A stretch of DNA of 64,000 nucleotides from assembly GCF_001439735.1 (NCBI RefSeq), contig NZ_JYLN01000005.1, forward strand, positions 372,001 to 436,000, in the 5' to 3' direction. This stretch comes from Pseudomonas paralactis (lineage in GTDB: Bacteria > Pseudomonadota > Gammaproteobacteria > Pseudomonadales > Pseudomonadaceae). Below the pieces are notes generated by a model that saw nothing but the letters and a program-made list of their open reading frames with translations, was not told the DNA's origin and searched no databases. Positions within the stretch are counted from its first letter, which is position 1, and every line of letters starts with the position of its first letter. Below, piece by piece: positions 9,901-18,199 of this stretch. Both the position numbers and the translations under genes were made by a program.

Positions 9901-10361
9901 GTAAGCGTCTTGTCATGGGGCTTATTGGGCTTGGATTAGAGCTTGTCGGCGCGCTGTTCGTAGTCGGGGGGGCTATCCGTAGTTTGGGGAAAGGTGCAAC
10001 ACTCCTCACCAAGGCGATGCATTTTGCCAAGATGACGATGTCCATGTTTAATCTTCCAGGGGCTGTTTATGGTACAGGTAAGTCTGTATTCAAGCTCTCC
10101 GCCATGGGGGTTAAAACCTTGGCGGGGCTGCCATCGAAAGCATTGGGTAAAGGTATTGTGACACTCAAAAATTTGGCGCATGGTGGTTGCCGTAATACTC
10201 AGAACATAATTAAGCTTGGATCTAATAATGGCGCATCCAAAGAAGTAGTAAACCTAATGAAAAACACGGGTTTGGTGAACACCGCAATCGGCATAGACGC
10301 TTATGATCGTGAACCCTTGCCGCAAGAGTCGTCCGGCTCTGTCCCAGAATTGGTAGTTTAA
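6954..10361 (+). CDS. Large orphan protein, candidate toxin/effector (1135 aa)
   Basis: I do not recognise this protein with confidence. It starts with ATG after CTGGAG at a good distance. There is no Sec or Tat signal; the N-terminus is rich in Ser, Pro and Asn, like many secreted effectors. Residues around 65-150 contain a Trp-rich block (QWRGRFDKALSSP, then SGWWPIG). The middle is charged and mainly helical, with a lysine/glutamate-rich stretch near residue 655. Near residues 984-1010 there is a strongly hydrophobic Gly-rich segment (GLIGLGLELVGALFVVGG), followed by a second Gly/Lys/Leu region to about 1075, as in pore- or membrane-inserting toxins. From about 8900 onward it is AT-richer than its neighbours, which suggests transfer. 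No toxin activation, secretion or immunity gene lies next to it. The stop codon abuts a 12-C run. Confidence 0.75.
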   Translation: MSLSSADLRNSPRLYSSNPPPAELNLATSTPESGKPVVAVKTTAEADTELATMLADSHQDDWSFQRLPPESSFAQWRGRFDKALSSPAMQAWISAQNFQAPRLHIVGTTLTVKEYSGKITTFTPSDGSGWWPIGRQVIASAAMLDPHGKDLSMPGSRVIPAEIAAFYGVRWPINKADEEALKANGFPEDDPLRSPEMRALAEREFMDVENESALIKTLLNELKDKPDDEDIDLRAISQKIAPGSSLGIANRSGLRILKRLMRDPLMAPILSEKGIDVNAKFRLENGLFMVCANGASGPWHEVTESVLAHPTLAQLLNTAIEQSQTTGQIIRQQSVGDMWQLLRFATWKELPAINTAGELRNILNWKLNPLPPEPAMGGYARNFLEDKQSPDSLSEEQRIRVRRSAPGASIPPQLTLLDCSPKPWAGQSQEYIRDNADELISQALTQGAGQRRCEPILAVLQDDSSLIKSVSPEYRQQLITSRDLLCIDPELGSKRNYIAGYNLYSVSNTGKTLSNVRAELTQHLATTTKLPTIEAELITHMMLATSAPEFLAKGAGDIRVGTSAHVNLRIQTALVEMVSPGSSRDMSVDQICQRSFMTVSSSDHDEVVAVASAGPIYDWAVGIGVVEADDNYSDTGVQRALSAYSQRMEEYSGAVAEYEKEKSNFNTRSELGNKELEAKCPGETDFLYKKIMSSGSSKYTAGLLGLLLKTDTETLLTGGYSISELYLSGVLTAQNVDKTDWELLDSKDKARFKALVQNIKQLTPIESVFDIPFSRATTALEALNVTAMKTQLSELPVEDRRRLEFGEVFICGASSEQDDDITAEEAQKKIGQIIFAKDEFGAKCYEFFPLENRYVERHELLARFQRMAENNNEAIRFLITLPKKDAPSLPVDISIKGYFAKRERPSDVDEFVPDTYSSIRTNAIIKVLQDEKLLINREDLLKNAKGLTANERFKMIADGVETFVINTLVPFKGSIEDIASGDRKRLVMGLIGLGLELVGALFVVGGAIRSLGKGATLLTKAMHFAKMTMSMFNLPGAVYGTGKSVFKLSAMGVKTLAGLPSKALGKGIVTLKNLAHGGCRNTQNIIKLGSNNGASKEVVNLMKNTGLVNTAIGIDAYDREPLPQESSGSVPELVV

Positions 10362-10373
10362 CCCCCCCCCCCC
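10362..10373. repeat. Poly-C homopolymer (12 C)
   Basis: Twelve consecutive C follow the TAA stop of the 1135-residue ORF directly. The tract lies outside the coding frame as read here, so a change in length would not alter that protein. Confidence 0.9.
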
Positions 10374-10671
10374 TAAGTTATGCGTTGAGCAAGGATGCTC
10401 TTTACGAGCCTGTTCCAATAAGTAGCACACGTTACATTGACATAATCCTCTCGTCGCCACACCCACCGCAACCGGTTCTTACTTTCTCCTTAAACGGTTG
10501 TGAAGTTTCGGTGGTCCACGCAACTGCCATCTTTTACCCTCCAATTCCCGGGAACTAACCCTAGGGGCTTCTTGAATGCAATGCATCCCTGTTTAGGGCT
10601 TCTACTGATATTCGGAAATGACGGGTGAGGGAATGCAACAGTCTCTGATGTCTATACCTTTCCAATTAGCC
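10374..10671. other. Intergenic region without recognised gene
   Basis: About 300 bp between the poly-C tract and the mexEF-oprN terminator. I see no convincing ORF, no known RNA and no repeat of the REP type in it. Confidence 0.5.
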
Positions 10672-10710
10672 CAAAAAAAGCCCCGCGACCGAATGAGCCG
10701 CAGGGCTAAA
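10672..10710 (-). terminator. Rho-independent terminator of mexEF-oprN
   Basis: Read on the minus strand, AGCCCTGCG pairs with CGCGGGGCT (10679-10687 with 10699-10707, one G-U pair) and is followed by seven T. It lies about 40 nt after the oprN stop codon. Confidence 0.88.
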
Positions 10711-10748
10711 AATTGGCTGGATGCGACCAACCAAAGGAGCTCTTTACA

Positions 10749-12164
10749 TCACTTGCTGCTGGCGACGACCGTGTCCGGCTGCCAGCCACCACCCAGGGCC
10801 TTGTAGATCGCGACAATGCCGCGATACAAGTCCACTTCGGCCTGGGCCTGGGCGTCTTCAGCCGCCAAGCGCTCACGTTGAGCATCGAGCAGCACGAGGA
10901 AGTCCACGGTGCCTTCGCGGTAGCGGATCGCGGCGAGGTCAGCGGCGGCGCGGCTGGATTCGCTCTGGCGTATCAGCGAGACCAGGCGTTGCTGACGCTT
11001 GCCGTAATCGCTGAAGGCGTTTTCGGACTCTTCCAGGGCCAGCAGCACTTGCTGTTCATAGGTTGCCAGGGCGCCGTCGGCCTCGGCATTCGCACCGCGT
11101 AAACGCGCACGCACGCTGCCCAGGTCAAACGCGGCCCAGGTAATGCTCGGGCCCAGGGACCAGGCATTCGCTGCAGCCGAGCCAATTTGCGAACCGCGCC
11201 CGGCGGTGAAGCCGAGGAAACCGCTGAGGCTGACCCGTGGGAACAGGTCGGCCTTGGCCACGCCGATACGTGCGGTGGCGGCGGCCAGTTTGCGTTCGGC
11301 GCTGAGGATGTCCGGGCGTCGTTGCAGCAGTTGCCCAGGGTCGCCAATCGGCAACGCCTTGGCAATCGCTGGCAGGTCTTTCGGGCTCAGGTCCACGCTC
11401 AGCTTGTCGGGGCGCTGGCCGAGGAGGGTGGCGATGCGGTTGCGCTCGCGCACTTGTTCGGCTTGCAGTTGCGGCACGCTGGCTTCCACCGCCGCCAGGC
11501 GCGCATCGGCACGTTCCACGTCGAGCTGATCGCCCACGCCCGCATCGCGCAGGCTGACGGTGATGGTGCGCGATTCCTGCTGGTTCTTAAGGTTGTCCAG
11601 GGCAATGCGTTCGCGCAGTTGCGCTCCACGCAGTTGACCGTAGGCATCCACCAGTTCGGCAATCATGGTGACTTGCAGTTGGTACAGGTCGGCTTCGGCC
11701 ACCTGTTGGTCAGCGTCGCTGGCTTCAAGGTTGCGGCGGATGCGCCCGAACAAATCCACTTCCCAGGCCATGTCCAGGCCCAGGTCATAGCGCTCGCTGT
11801 TGACACGCTTGGTGGTCTGCCCCGGAATCTGGCCCTTGCCCACATCGCTGCTGGCGCGGGAGGTGACCACCGGCATGATGTCGTTGGCCGCATCATCACG
11901 GATGGCCCGTGCCGCCCGTAGGCGGGCGAAGGCCACGCGCAGATCGCGGTTGCCGCTCAATGACTGGGTTACCAGTTGGTTGAGGGTTGGGTCTTCGAAC
12001 TGCTGCCACCAGATGCCTTCGTATTTGGCGTGGTCGTAGCTCTTGGTGTCGGCGGCGGCCGTGATATTGGCCGCCTCCAGTTGCTGGGTCTTATAATCCG
12101 GGCCTACGGCACAGGCGGCGAGCGCCAGCACCAACAGGCTCGGCAGGAATACTTTCACACTCAT
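10749..12164 (-). CDS. oprN: OprN-like outer-membrane efflux lipoprotein
   Basis: 471-residue outer-membrane factor of the NodT/OprM family, which forms the trimeric exit duct of an RND pump. The signal peptide ends in the lipobox LAAC (LALAACAVG), giving a lipidated N-terminus. Two OEP repeats follow, with the usual long coiled-coil helices. The start codon overlaps the mexF stop codon in an ATGA, so the two are translationally coupled. Length and operon position agree with OprN of MexEF-OprN (472 residues in P. aeruginosa). The hairpin terminator lies directly downstream. Confidence 0.9.
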   Translation of the reverse strand: MSVKVFLPSLLVLALAACAVGPDYKTQQLEAANITAAADTKSYDHAKYEGIWWQQFEDPTLNQLVTQSLSGNRDLRVAFARLRAARAIRDDAANDIMPVVTSRASSDVGKGQIPGQTTKRVNSERYDLGLDMAWEVDLFGRIRRNLEASDADQQVAEADLYQLQVTMIAELVDAYGQLRGAQLRERIALDNLKNQQESRTITVSLRDAGVGDQLDVERADARLAAVEASVPQLQAEQVRERNRIATLLGQRPDKLSVDLSPKDLPAIAKALPIGDPGQLLQRRPDILSAERKLAAATARIGVAKADLFPRVSLSGFLGFTAGRGSQIGSAAANAWSLGPSITWAAFDLGSVRARLRGANAEADGALATYEQQVLLALEESENAFSDYGKRQQRLVSLIRQSESSRAAADLAAIRYREGTVDFLVLLDAQRERLAAEDAQAQAEVDLYRGIVAIYKALGGGWQPDTVVASSK

Positions 12165-15100
12165 TGCTGTGTCTCCAGCTTCAAGGCCTTGGCCGCTTTG
12201 CGCGCTTCCTGGCGCTCAACATAGCGACGGATCAGTACGTAGAACACTGGCGTCAGCAACAGACCGAAGAAGGTCACACCGATCATCCCGGAGAACACGG
12301 CCACACCCATGGCATGGCGCATCTCGGCACCGGCACCGCTGGACAGTACCAGCGGCACCACACCCATGATAAACGCGAACGAGGTCATCAGGATCGGCCG
12401 TAGACGCAGGCGGCAGGCTTCCAGTACCGCGGCGAGCGGGTCGAGGCCTTCCTGCTGTTTATCCTTGGCGAACTCGACGATCAGAATCGCGTTCTTGCAC
12501 GCCAGGCCCACCAGTACGATCAGGCCGATCTGGGTGAAGATGTTGTTGTCGCCGCCCGAGATGATCACCCCGGTAATGGCTGACAGCAGCGTCATCGGTA
12601 CGATCAGGATTACCGCCAGCGGCAGGCTCCAGCTTTCGTATTGGGCGGCCAGTACCAGGAAGGCCAGCAGTACGCAGAGCGGGAACACGAACAGCGCGGT
12701 ATTGCCCGAGAGGATTTGCTGATAGGTCAGGTCGGTCCACTCGTAGGTCATGCCGTTGGGCAATTCATCTTTGAGCAGTTTTTCAATCGCGGCCTGAGCC
12801 TGGCCAGAGCTGTAGCCCGGCGCGGCGTTGCCGTTGATTTCTGCGGTGATGAAGCCGTTGTAGTGCATGACGCGGTCCGGGCCCGAGGTGTCGCTGACCT
12901 TGACAAAGGTCGCCAGCGGGATCATCTCGCCTTTGTTGTTACGCACTTTCAGTTGGCCGATCTGGTCGGAGTCCTGGCGGAACTGTTGCTCGGCCTGCAC
13001 GTTGACCTGGTAGGTACGCCCGAAGCGGTTGAAGTCGTTGGCATACAGCGAACCCAGGTAGACCTGCAGCGTGTCGAAGATGTCGCTGATCGCCACGCCG
13101 TGGGTTTTGGCCTTTTCGCGGTCGATGGCGGCGTCGACCTGCGGCACGTTCACGGTGTAGCTGGTGAACAGGCCGAACAGTTCAGGCACGCTGTGACTCT
13201 TGGCAATCACGTTCTGCACTTCTTTGTACAGCTCGTCATAGCCGAGGTTGCCACGGTCTTCGATCTGCAGGCGGAACCCGCCGATGGTGCCCAGGCCCTG
13301 TACCGGCGGCGGCGGGAAGATCGCCATGTAGGCTTCTTCGATATTGGCGTATTGACCGTTCAGTGCACCGGCAATCGCACCGGCGGACATGCTCGGGTCT
13401 TTACGCTCATCAAAGGGCTTCAAGGTCACGAACACGATGCCGCTGTTCGGGCTGTTGGTGAACCCGTTGATCGACAGGCCCGGGAAGGCAATTGCGGCTT
13501 CCACGCCGGGTTGTTTAAGGGCGATCTCCGACATGCGCTTCATCACGTTTTCGGTGCGGTCCAGGCTCGCAGCGTCGGGCAGTTGGGCGAAGGCCACCAG
13601 GTACTGCTTGTCCTGCGCCGGTACGAAACCGGTCGGCGTGTGGGCAAAGCCGAAGAACGTCAGCACCATCAAACCCGCGTAGACGAACAAGGCAATACCG
13701 CTGCCGCGAATCACACGGCGCACGGTGCCTACGTAGCCATGGCTGGCCTTTTCGAAAAAGCGGTTGAAGGGACGGAACAGCCAGCCCCCGAAGACCTTGT
13801 CGAGGAACTTGGAAAAACGATCTTTGGGTGCGTCGTGACCGCGCAGCAACACGGCGGCCAGGGCAGGGGACAGCGTCAACGAGTTGAACGCCGAGATCAC
13901 CGTGGAGATCGCAATGGTCAAGGCGAACTGCTTGTAGAACTGCCCGGTCAAGCCACTGATAAAGGCGGCCGGGATAAACACCGCACACAGCACCAGCGCC
14001 GTGGCGATGATTGGGCCGGTAACCTCGCTCATGGCTTTTTCGGTCGCCGGGAACGGCTCCAGGCCCAGCTCGATATTACGCTCGACGTTCTCCACCACCA
14101 CGATGGCGTCGTCCACCACGATACCGATGGCCAGCACCAGGCCGAACAATGACAGGGCGTTGAGCGAGAACCCGAACAGGTGCATCACCGCAAACGTACC
14201 GATCAACGATACCGGCACCGCCACCAAGGGGATGATCGAGGCGCGCCAGGTCTGCAGGAACAGAATCACCACCAGTACCACGAGGATCAACGCTTCGAAC
14301 AGCGTGTGCACCACCGCTTCGATAGAGCCGCGTACAAAGATGGTCGGGTCATAGGCGATACGGTAATCCATGCCCGCCGGGAAACTCTTTTTCAGCTCGG
14401 CCATCTTGCTGCGCACATCGTTGGAGATGTCGATGGCATTGGAGCCGGGACGCTGGAAAATCGGAATCGCAACGGCCGGCTGGTTATCGATCAACGAGCG
14501 CAGCGCGTATTGGCTGGAGCCCAGTTCGACCCTGGCGATGTCTTTGAGGCGCGTGATTTCACCGTTGGCGCCGGCACGAATCACGATGTTCTCGAACTCT
14601 TCCTCGGTGACCAGGCGGCCCTGGGTATTGACCGACAACTGGAAGCTGGTGTCACTCGGCGCAGGTTGCGCGCCCAGGGCACCGGCAGCCACCTGACGGT
14701 TCTGCTCGCGGATCGCCGTGACCACATCGGTGGCGGTCAGGTTGCGGGAGGCGGTCTTGTTCGGGTCCAGCCACACGCGCAGGGAGTAGTCGCCCATGCC
14801 GAACAACTGCACATCGCCAACGCCACCCAGACGGGCCAGCTCATCCTTGATATTGAGGATCGCGTAGTTGGACAGGTACAGCATGTCGTAACGCTGATCC
14901 GGGGAGGTCAAGTGCACCACCATGGTCAGGTCGGGGGACGCCTTGTCCACGGTGATACCGATGCGCGTCACTTCCTCAGGCAGTTTTGGCTGGGTGCGCG
15001 TCACACGGTTTTGCACCTGCACCTGCGCGTTGTCCAGGTCGGTGCCCAGGGCGAAGGTGATAGTCAGGGTCAGCTTGCCGTCGGCGGTGGACTGCGAGGA

Positions 15101-15340
15101 CATATACAGCATGTTCTCGACACCGGTGATGGCTTGCTCCAGCGGTGCCGCTACGGTTTCACCGATGACTTTGGGGTTGGCGCCCGGGAAGTTGGCGCGT
15201 ACCACCACAGTCGGCGGCACCACTTCCGGGTATTCGCTGATCGGCAATTGGAACAGCGAGATCGCACCGGCGATCAGGATCAACAGCGACAGCACCGCTG
15301 CGAAGATCGGCCGTGAAATGAAGAACTTGGAAAAATTCAT
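12161..15340 (-). CDS. mexF: MexF-like RND multidrug efflux transporter
   Basis: 1059-residue inner-membrane proton-drug antiporter of the HAE1 RND family, with twelve predicted transmembrane helices and two large periplasmic loops. The N-terminal MNFSKFFISRPIFA is typical of MexF. The proton-relay Asp pair of TM4 is D410/D411 in GIVVDDAIVVVENV. The nearest known type is MexF (chloramphenicol, fluoroquinolones, trimethoprim and quinolone-signal precursors); the substrates here are inferred. It begins 15 nt after mexE and overlaps oprN by 4 nt. Confidence 0.93.
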   Translation of the reverse strand: MNFSKFFISRPIFAAVLSLLILIAGAISLFQLPISEYPEVVPPTVVVRANFPGANPKVIGETVAAPLEQAITGVENMLYMSSQSTADGKLTLTITFALGTDLDNAQVQVQNRVTRTQPKLPEEVTRIGITVDKASPDLTMVVHLTSPDQRYDMLYLSNYAILNIKDELARLGGVGDVQLFGMGDYSLRVWLDPNKTASRNLTATDVVTAIREQNRQVAAGALGAQPAPSDTSFQLSVNTQGRLVTEEEFENIVIRAGANGEITRLKDIARVELGSSQYALRSLIDNQPAVAIPIFQRPGSNAIDISNDVRSKMAELKKSFPAGMDYRIAYDPTIFVRGSIEAVVHTLFEALILVVLVVILFLQTWRASIIPLVAVPVSLIGTFAVMHLFGFSLNALSLFGLVLAIGIVVDDAIVVVENVERNIELGLEPFPATEKAMSEVTGPIIATALVLCAVFIPAAFISGLTGQFYKQFALTIAISTVISAFNSLTLSPALAAVLLRGHDAPKDRFSKFLDKVFGGWLFRPFNRFFEKASHGYVGTVRRVIRGSGIALFVYAGLMVLTFFGFAHTPTGFVPAQDKQYLVAFAQLPDAASLDRTENVMKRMSEIALKQPGVEAAIAFPGLSINGFTNSPNSGIVFVTLKPFDERKDPSMSAGAIAGALNGQYANIEEAYMAIFPPPPVQGLGTIGGFRLQIEDRGNLGYDELYKEVQNVIAKSHSVPELFGLFTSYTVNVPQVDAAIDREKAKTHGVAISDIFDTLQVYLGSLYANDFNRFGRTYQVNVQAEQQFRQDSDQIGQLKVRNNKGEMIPLATFVKVSDTSGPDRVMHYNGFITAEINGNAAPGYSSGQAQAAIEKLLKDELPNGMTYEWTDLTYQQILSGNTALFVFPLCVLLAFLVLAAQYESWSLPLAVILIVPMTLLSAITGVIISGGDNNIFTQIGLIVLVGLACKNAILIVEFAKDKQQEGLDPLAAVLEACRLRLRPILMTSFAFIMGVVPLVLSSGAGAEMRHAMGVAVFSGMIGVTFFGLLLTPVFYVLIRRYVERQEARKAAKALKLETQQ

Positions 15341-15355
15341 CTTGAGTCGTATCCC

Positions 15356-16597
15356 TTAACCGCGTGGAGTCGCGACGCTTGCGAGCTTGGGCGCGGGTTT
15401 TTCCGGCGCTACTTGCTCCAGGTTGCTGGCTTCAAGCGCTTGTCGTTGTTGGGCCAAGGCGGCGAGGGTTTCCTTGCTGGCCATCGGGATGGTTTCCGGC
15501 GCCACCGGTGAGCCAGGGCGCACGCGTTGCAGGCCCTTGACGATCACGGTGTCATCCTTGGTCAAGCCGCTGCGCACGATGCGCAAACCTTCGATCTTGG
15601 GCCCCAATTCCACCGCGCGATAAGCCGGCTTGTCGCCGTCCATCACCAGCACGAATTTCTTGCCCAGGTCAGTGCCGACGGCTTCGTCGTTGATCAACAC
15701 GGCCGAGTAGGTGCCGCTGCCCACCAGCTTCAGGCGCGCATACAGACCCGGGGTGTATTCGCCCTTGCTGTTATCGAACACCGCACGGCCACGGATGGTG
15801 CCGGTGGACGGGTTGACCTGGTTGTCGACGAAGTTCATCTGACCCAGGTGCGGGTTGCCGGTCTCGTTGGACAGGCCCAGGTACACCGGTGTGGTTGCGC
15901 CACGACGGCCTTCACGGGCCAGTTCTGTGTACTTGAGGAAGACACGCTCGTCGGCGTCGAAATAGGCGTAGACCTTGTCGGTGGAGACCACACTGGTCAG
16001 CGCGGTGGTGTCGGCGGTCACCAGGTTGCCGGCAGTGATTTCAGCTCGGCTGACGCGGCCGCTGATCGGCGAAGTGACACGGGTAAAGCTCAGGTTCAGG
16101 CGGGCCAGGTCCAGCTGCGCCTGGATCCCGGCCATGGCGGCGCGGGCTTCCTGGGCGGCGGTGGTACGCGAGTCGGCCAGTTCAGCGGAGATCGCGTTGC
16201 TCTGGCGCAGGCGTTCGCCACGTTGCGCTTCGTTTTCGCTGCGGGTGGCGGCGGCTTTGGTCTGAGCCAGCTGGGCTTCCAGGCGGCGTACTTCGGCCTG
16301 GAACGGGCGCGGGTCGATCTGGAACAGCAGGTCGCCTTTCTTGACCAAAGCGCCTTCAGTAAAAGCGACTTGGTCAATCTGGCCGGACACCCGAGGACGA
16401 ATCTGCACGGTTTCCGGGGCTTCCAACCGACCGGTAAATTCGTCCCACTCGTTGACCGGCTGTTCCAATACCTTGGCCACACTGACCTTGGCAGGGGGCA
16501 TGGCGGTCGCTTGTTCGGGAGACTTGCCGCACGCGCTCATCACCACCACGGCCAGAATCGCCAGGGGGAAGCGTAAAAGTTTGAGTGACTGTTCCAT
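15356..16597 (-). CDS. mexE: MexE-like RND periplasmic adaptor (membrane fusion lipoprotein)
   Basis: 413 residues from the ATG at 16597, close to MexE (414). The signal peptide ends in MSAC, so it is a lipid-anchored adaptor. HlyD-type barrel-sandwich, alpha-hairpin and beta-barrel regions can be followed (IRPRVSGQIDQVAF, then ITSP-like VTSPISGRVSRAEI). It links MexF to OprN. The frame is open to 16636, but the ATG at 16597 has GGCGG about 8 nt upstream and gives the standard signal peptide; an ATG at 16606 is also possible. First gene of the operon, with a MexT-box-like sequence about 77 bp upstream. Confidence 0.9.
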   Translation of the reverse strand: MEQSLKLLRFPLAILAVVVMSACGKSPEQATAMPPAKVSVAKVLEQPVNEWDEFTGRLEAPETVQIRPRVSGQIDQVAFTEGALVKKGDLLFQIDPRPFQAEVRRLEAQLAQTKAAATRSENEAQRGERLRQSNAISAELADSRTTAAQEARAAMAGIQAQLDLARLNLSFTRVTSPISGRVSRAEITAGNLVTADTTALTSVVSTDKVYAYFDADERVFLKYTELAREGRRGATTPVYLGLSNETGNPHLGQMNFVDNQVNPSTGTIRGRAVFDNSKGEYTPGLYARLKLVGSGTYSAVLINDEAVGTDLGKKFVLVMDGDKPAYRAVELGPKIEGLRIVRSGLTKDDTVIVKGLQRVRPGSPVAPETIPMASKETLAALAQQRQALEASNLEQVAPEKPAPKLASVATPRG

Positions 16598-16673
16598 GAA
16601 GTGCATCCGCCAATGTATTTGAGATGGGCGGATCATGCGCGGGGAGGCGGTATGTCACGAATCGAATGAAGCA

Positions 16674-16697
16674 AAGGTAACTATCATTCGGAATGAT
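16674..16697 (-). promoter_or_regulatory. MexT-box-like operator upstream of mexE
   Basis: On the minus strand the 24-mer reads ATCA-TTCCG-AATGAT-AGTT-ACCTT. The published MexT motif is ATCA(N5)GTCGAT(N4)ACYAT. The ATCA half, the GAT, the N5/N4 spacing and ACC are kept, with one mismatch in the last block. It contains the palindrome ATCATTCCGAATGAT. Confidence 0.65.
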
Positions 16698-16775
16698 ATA
16701 AGCGAGGATTCAGCCCTCTAGCATAGGGGTCTCGTTAGGGAGCTATCAATGGCCTTGATGACAAAACACTGTTGC

Positions 16776-17672
16776 CTAAGGCGCATCGAATGCTTCACCC
16801 AGAAAATCGATCAAGGCGCGCACCGACGGCATCAGCCCACGTCTGGATGGAAACACCGCCGTGATAACGCCATGTGCGGGTTGCCACTCAGGCAGCACGA
16901 CAACCAGGCGCCCAGCGGCGACGTCCTCTTTGACCACCACCCACGGCAGGTTGGCGATGCCTACACCCGCCAGAGTGGCGTCTTTGAGGGTCGGCACATC
17001 ATCGCTGACCAGGCGCGGCGTGTGCTGAATCTGCGTCGTCATGCCATCCTGGCCGGTCAGCTCCCACAGGTACTGAAGCATCGGGTTGCCCCAATGCACA
17101 GTAGGCAGCGCGGCAAGATCGGCAGGTTGCGAGGGCAGGGCATAGTCCTGCAAAAAAGCCGCGCTCGCCACCAGCACCTGGGTGCTCTTACCCAGTAGTT
17201 TCATCACCAGTTCACTGCTTTCCAGCGGCGGAAAACACAGGCTCAAGGCAATGTCATAGCCCTCGGCAATCACATCGACCTTACGGTTAAAGCTCTTCAC
17301 ATTCAGTTCGACGTTGCCGCACTGCGCCATGAATTGCGCCAGCATCGGCGCCACCCAATAGTTGAGCAGCGCGGTAGAGCAGCTCAAACGAATCAAGCCG
17401 CGCGGCTCTGACTGGTTGAAGGCCACCACCTCTTCTGCCGACTCGGCCTCGGCAATCATCGCCACACAATGACGATAGTAAGCCAGGCCGACATCAGTGA
17501 CCTGAAACTGGCGCGTTGAGCGCTGGATCAGCCGCGCCCCAAGCCTTGCCTCAAGCTGGCCGACCCTGCGACTCAAGGTTGACTTGGGCAGGTTCAACGC
17601 CCGGCCGGCCGCTGCAAAGCCGCCGTGCTCGACCACCTTGGCGTAGAGGAAGAGTTCGTTGAGGTCGAACAT
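16776..17672 (-). CDS. LysR-family transcriptional regulator
   Basis: 298 residues from the ATG at 17672, the usual LysR length. An N-terminal winged helix-turn-helix (FAAAGRALNLPKSTLSRRVG) precedes a two-lobed effector-binding domain. The closest general type is the AaeR/DsdC-like group that starts MFDLNELFLYAKVVE. The frame stays open 94 codons further upstream to 17954, but that part is low-complexity and basic and does not look like LysR sequence. The gene sits between mexE and the K+ channel gene, in the same orientation as mexE. Its ligand and target are unknown; it is not the MexT orthologue. Confidence 0.88.
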   Translation of the reverse strand: MFDLNELFLYAKVVEHGGFAAAGRALNLPKSTLSRRVGQLEARLGARLIQRSTRQFQVTDVGLAYYRHCVAMIAEAESAEEVVAFNQSEPRGLIRLSCSTALLNYWVAPMLAQFMAQCGNVELNVKSFNRKVDVIAEGYDIALSLCFPPLESSELVMKLLGKSTQVLVASAAFLQDYALPSQPADLAALPTVHWGNPMLQYLWELTGQDGMTTQIQHTPRLVSDDVPTLKDATLAGVGIANLPWVVVKEDVAAGRLVVVLPEWQPAHGVITAVFPSRRGLMPSVRALIDFLGEAFDAP

Positions 17673-18018
17673 GGGCTGTGTTCCATTTTTGGGATGACCT
17701 GAGCATAAACCAGCTTGGCTCGGAGGGGGGCGATCTGATTTTCTGAGCAGGCGTTCGCCTGCTGGCCAAGTCGCTGATCTTCGCCTCATCACTTCACTGG
17801 CATTCTGACAGCGGCCAGACTTCACCACGTCAAGCGTCTCCTCTTTCTCTTTGGTATCCTTTTGTGGGGTAGGGCTCGGCTGCTTGCTCGACTCGCAGAC
17901 CCGCAATGCTGATTTAGCGTCTTTAAGGCGTGCTCCGTAAGGGGTGTTTTCCATTGGTCCTGCGAATTGACCACTTCACCCGGATATCTATGGATGGGGG
18001 ATGTGGGGAACCAAATAT
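17673..18018. other. Intergenic region upstream of the LysR gene
   Basis: About 350 bp. An open minus-strand frame (17673-17954) runs into the LysR gene but shows no family resemblance. I see no terminator, repeat or RNA gene that I can support. Confidence 0.4.
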
Positions 18019-18186
18019 ATGGATTACGCCGGAGGCACCCAAGGACTGAATGATCTGTTACGCCTTAATAATTCATCTCCAGCCCTGAGGGCACAACCAG
18101 TGGTTTCTTGGTATGGCTCAGGTGACGTGGTTACCATTGCAAATGGACGCTTTCGGCTCATTGCCGTTTGGTTAGAAAAAACATAA
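18019..18186 (+). CDS. Doubtful small ORF upstream of the K+ channel gene
   Basis: 55 codons from an ATG (MDYAGGTQGLNDLL...VWLEKT), preceded by GGGGAACC, and ending 13 nt before the K+ channel start. It matches nothing I know. It may be a short leader peptide gene, the remnant of a longer gene, or chance. The frame is also open from an ATG at 18001. Confidence 0.28.
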   Translation: MDYAGGTQGLNDLLRLNNSSPALRAQPVVSWYGSGDVVTIANGRFRLIAVWLEKT

Positions 18187-18199
18187 AAAGGAATGAAGT

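Noticed and set aside
12641..14152. 503-codon frame antisense to mexF
   Set aside because: Rich in His, Gly, Arg and Gln as expected for a shadow of a high-GC transporter gene; mexF is intact.
17673..17954. 94-codon N-terminal extension of the LysR gene
   Set aside because: LysR homology starts at the ATG at 17672; the extension is low-complexity and basic.
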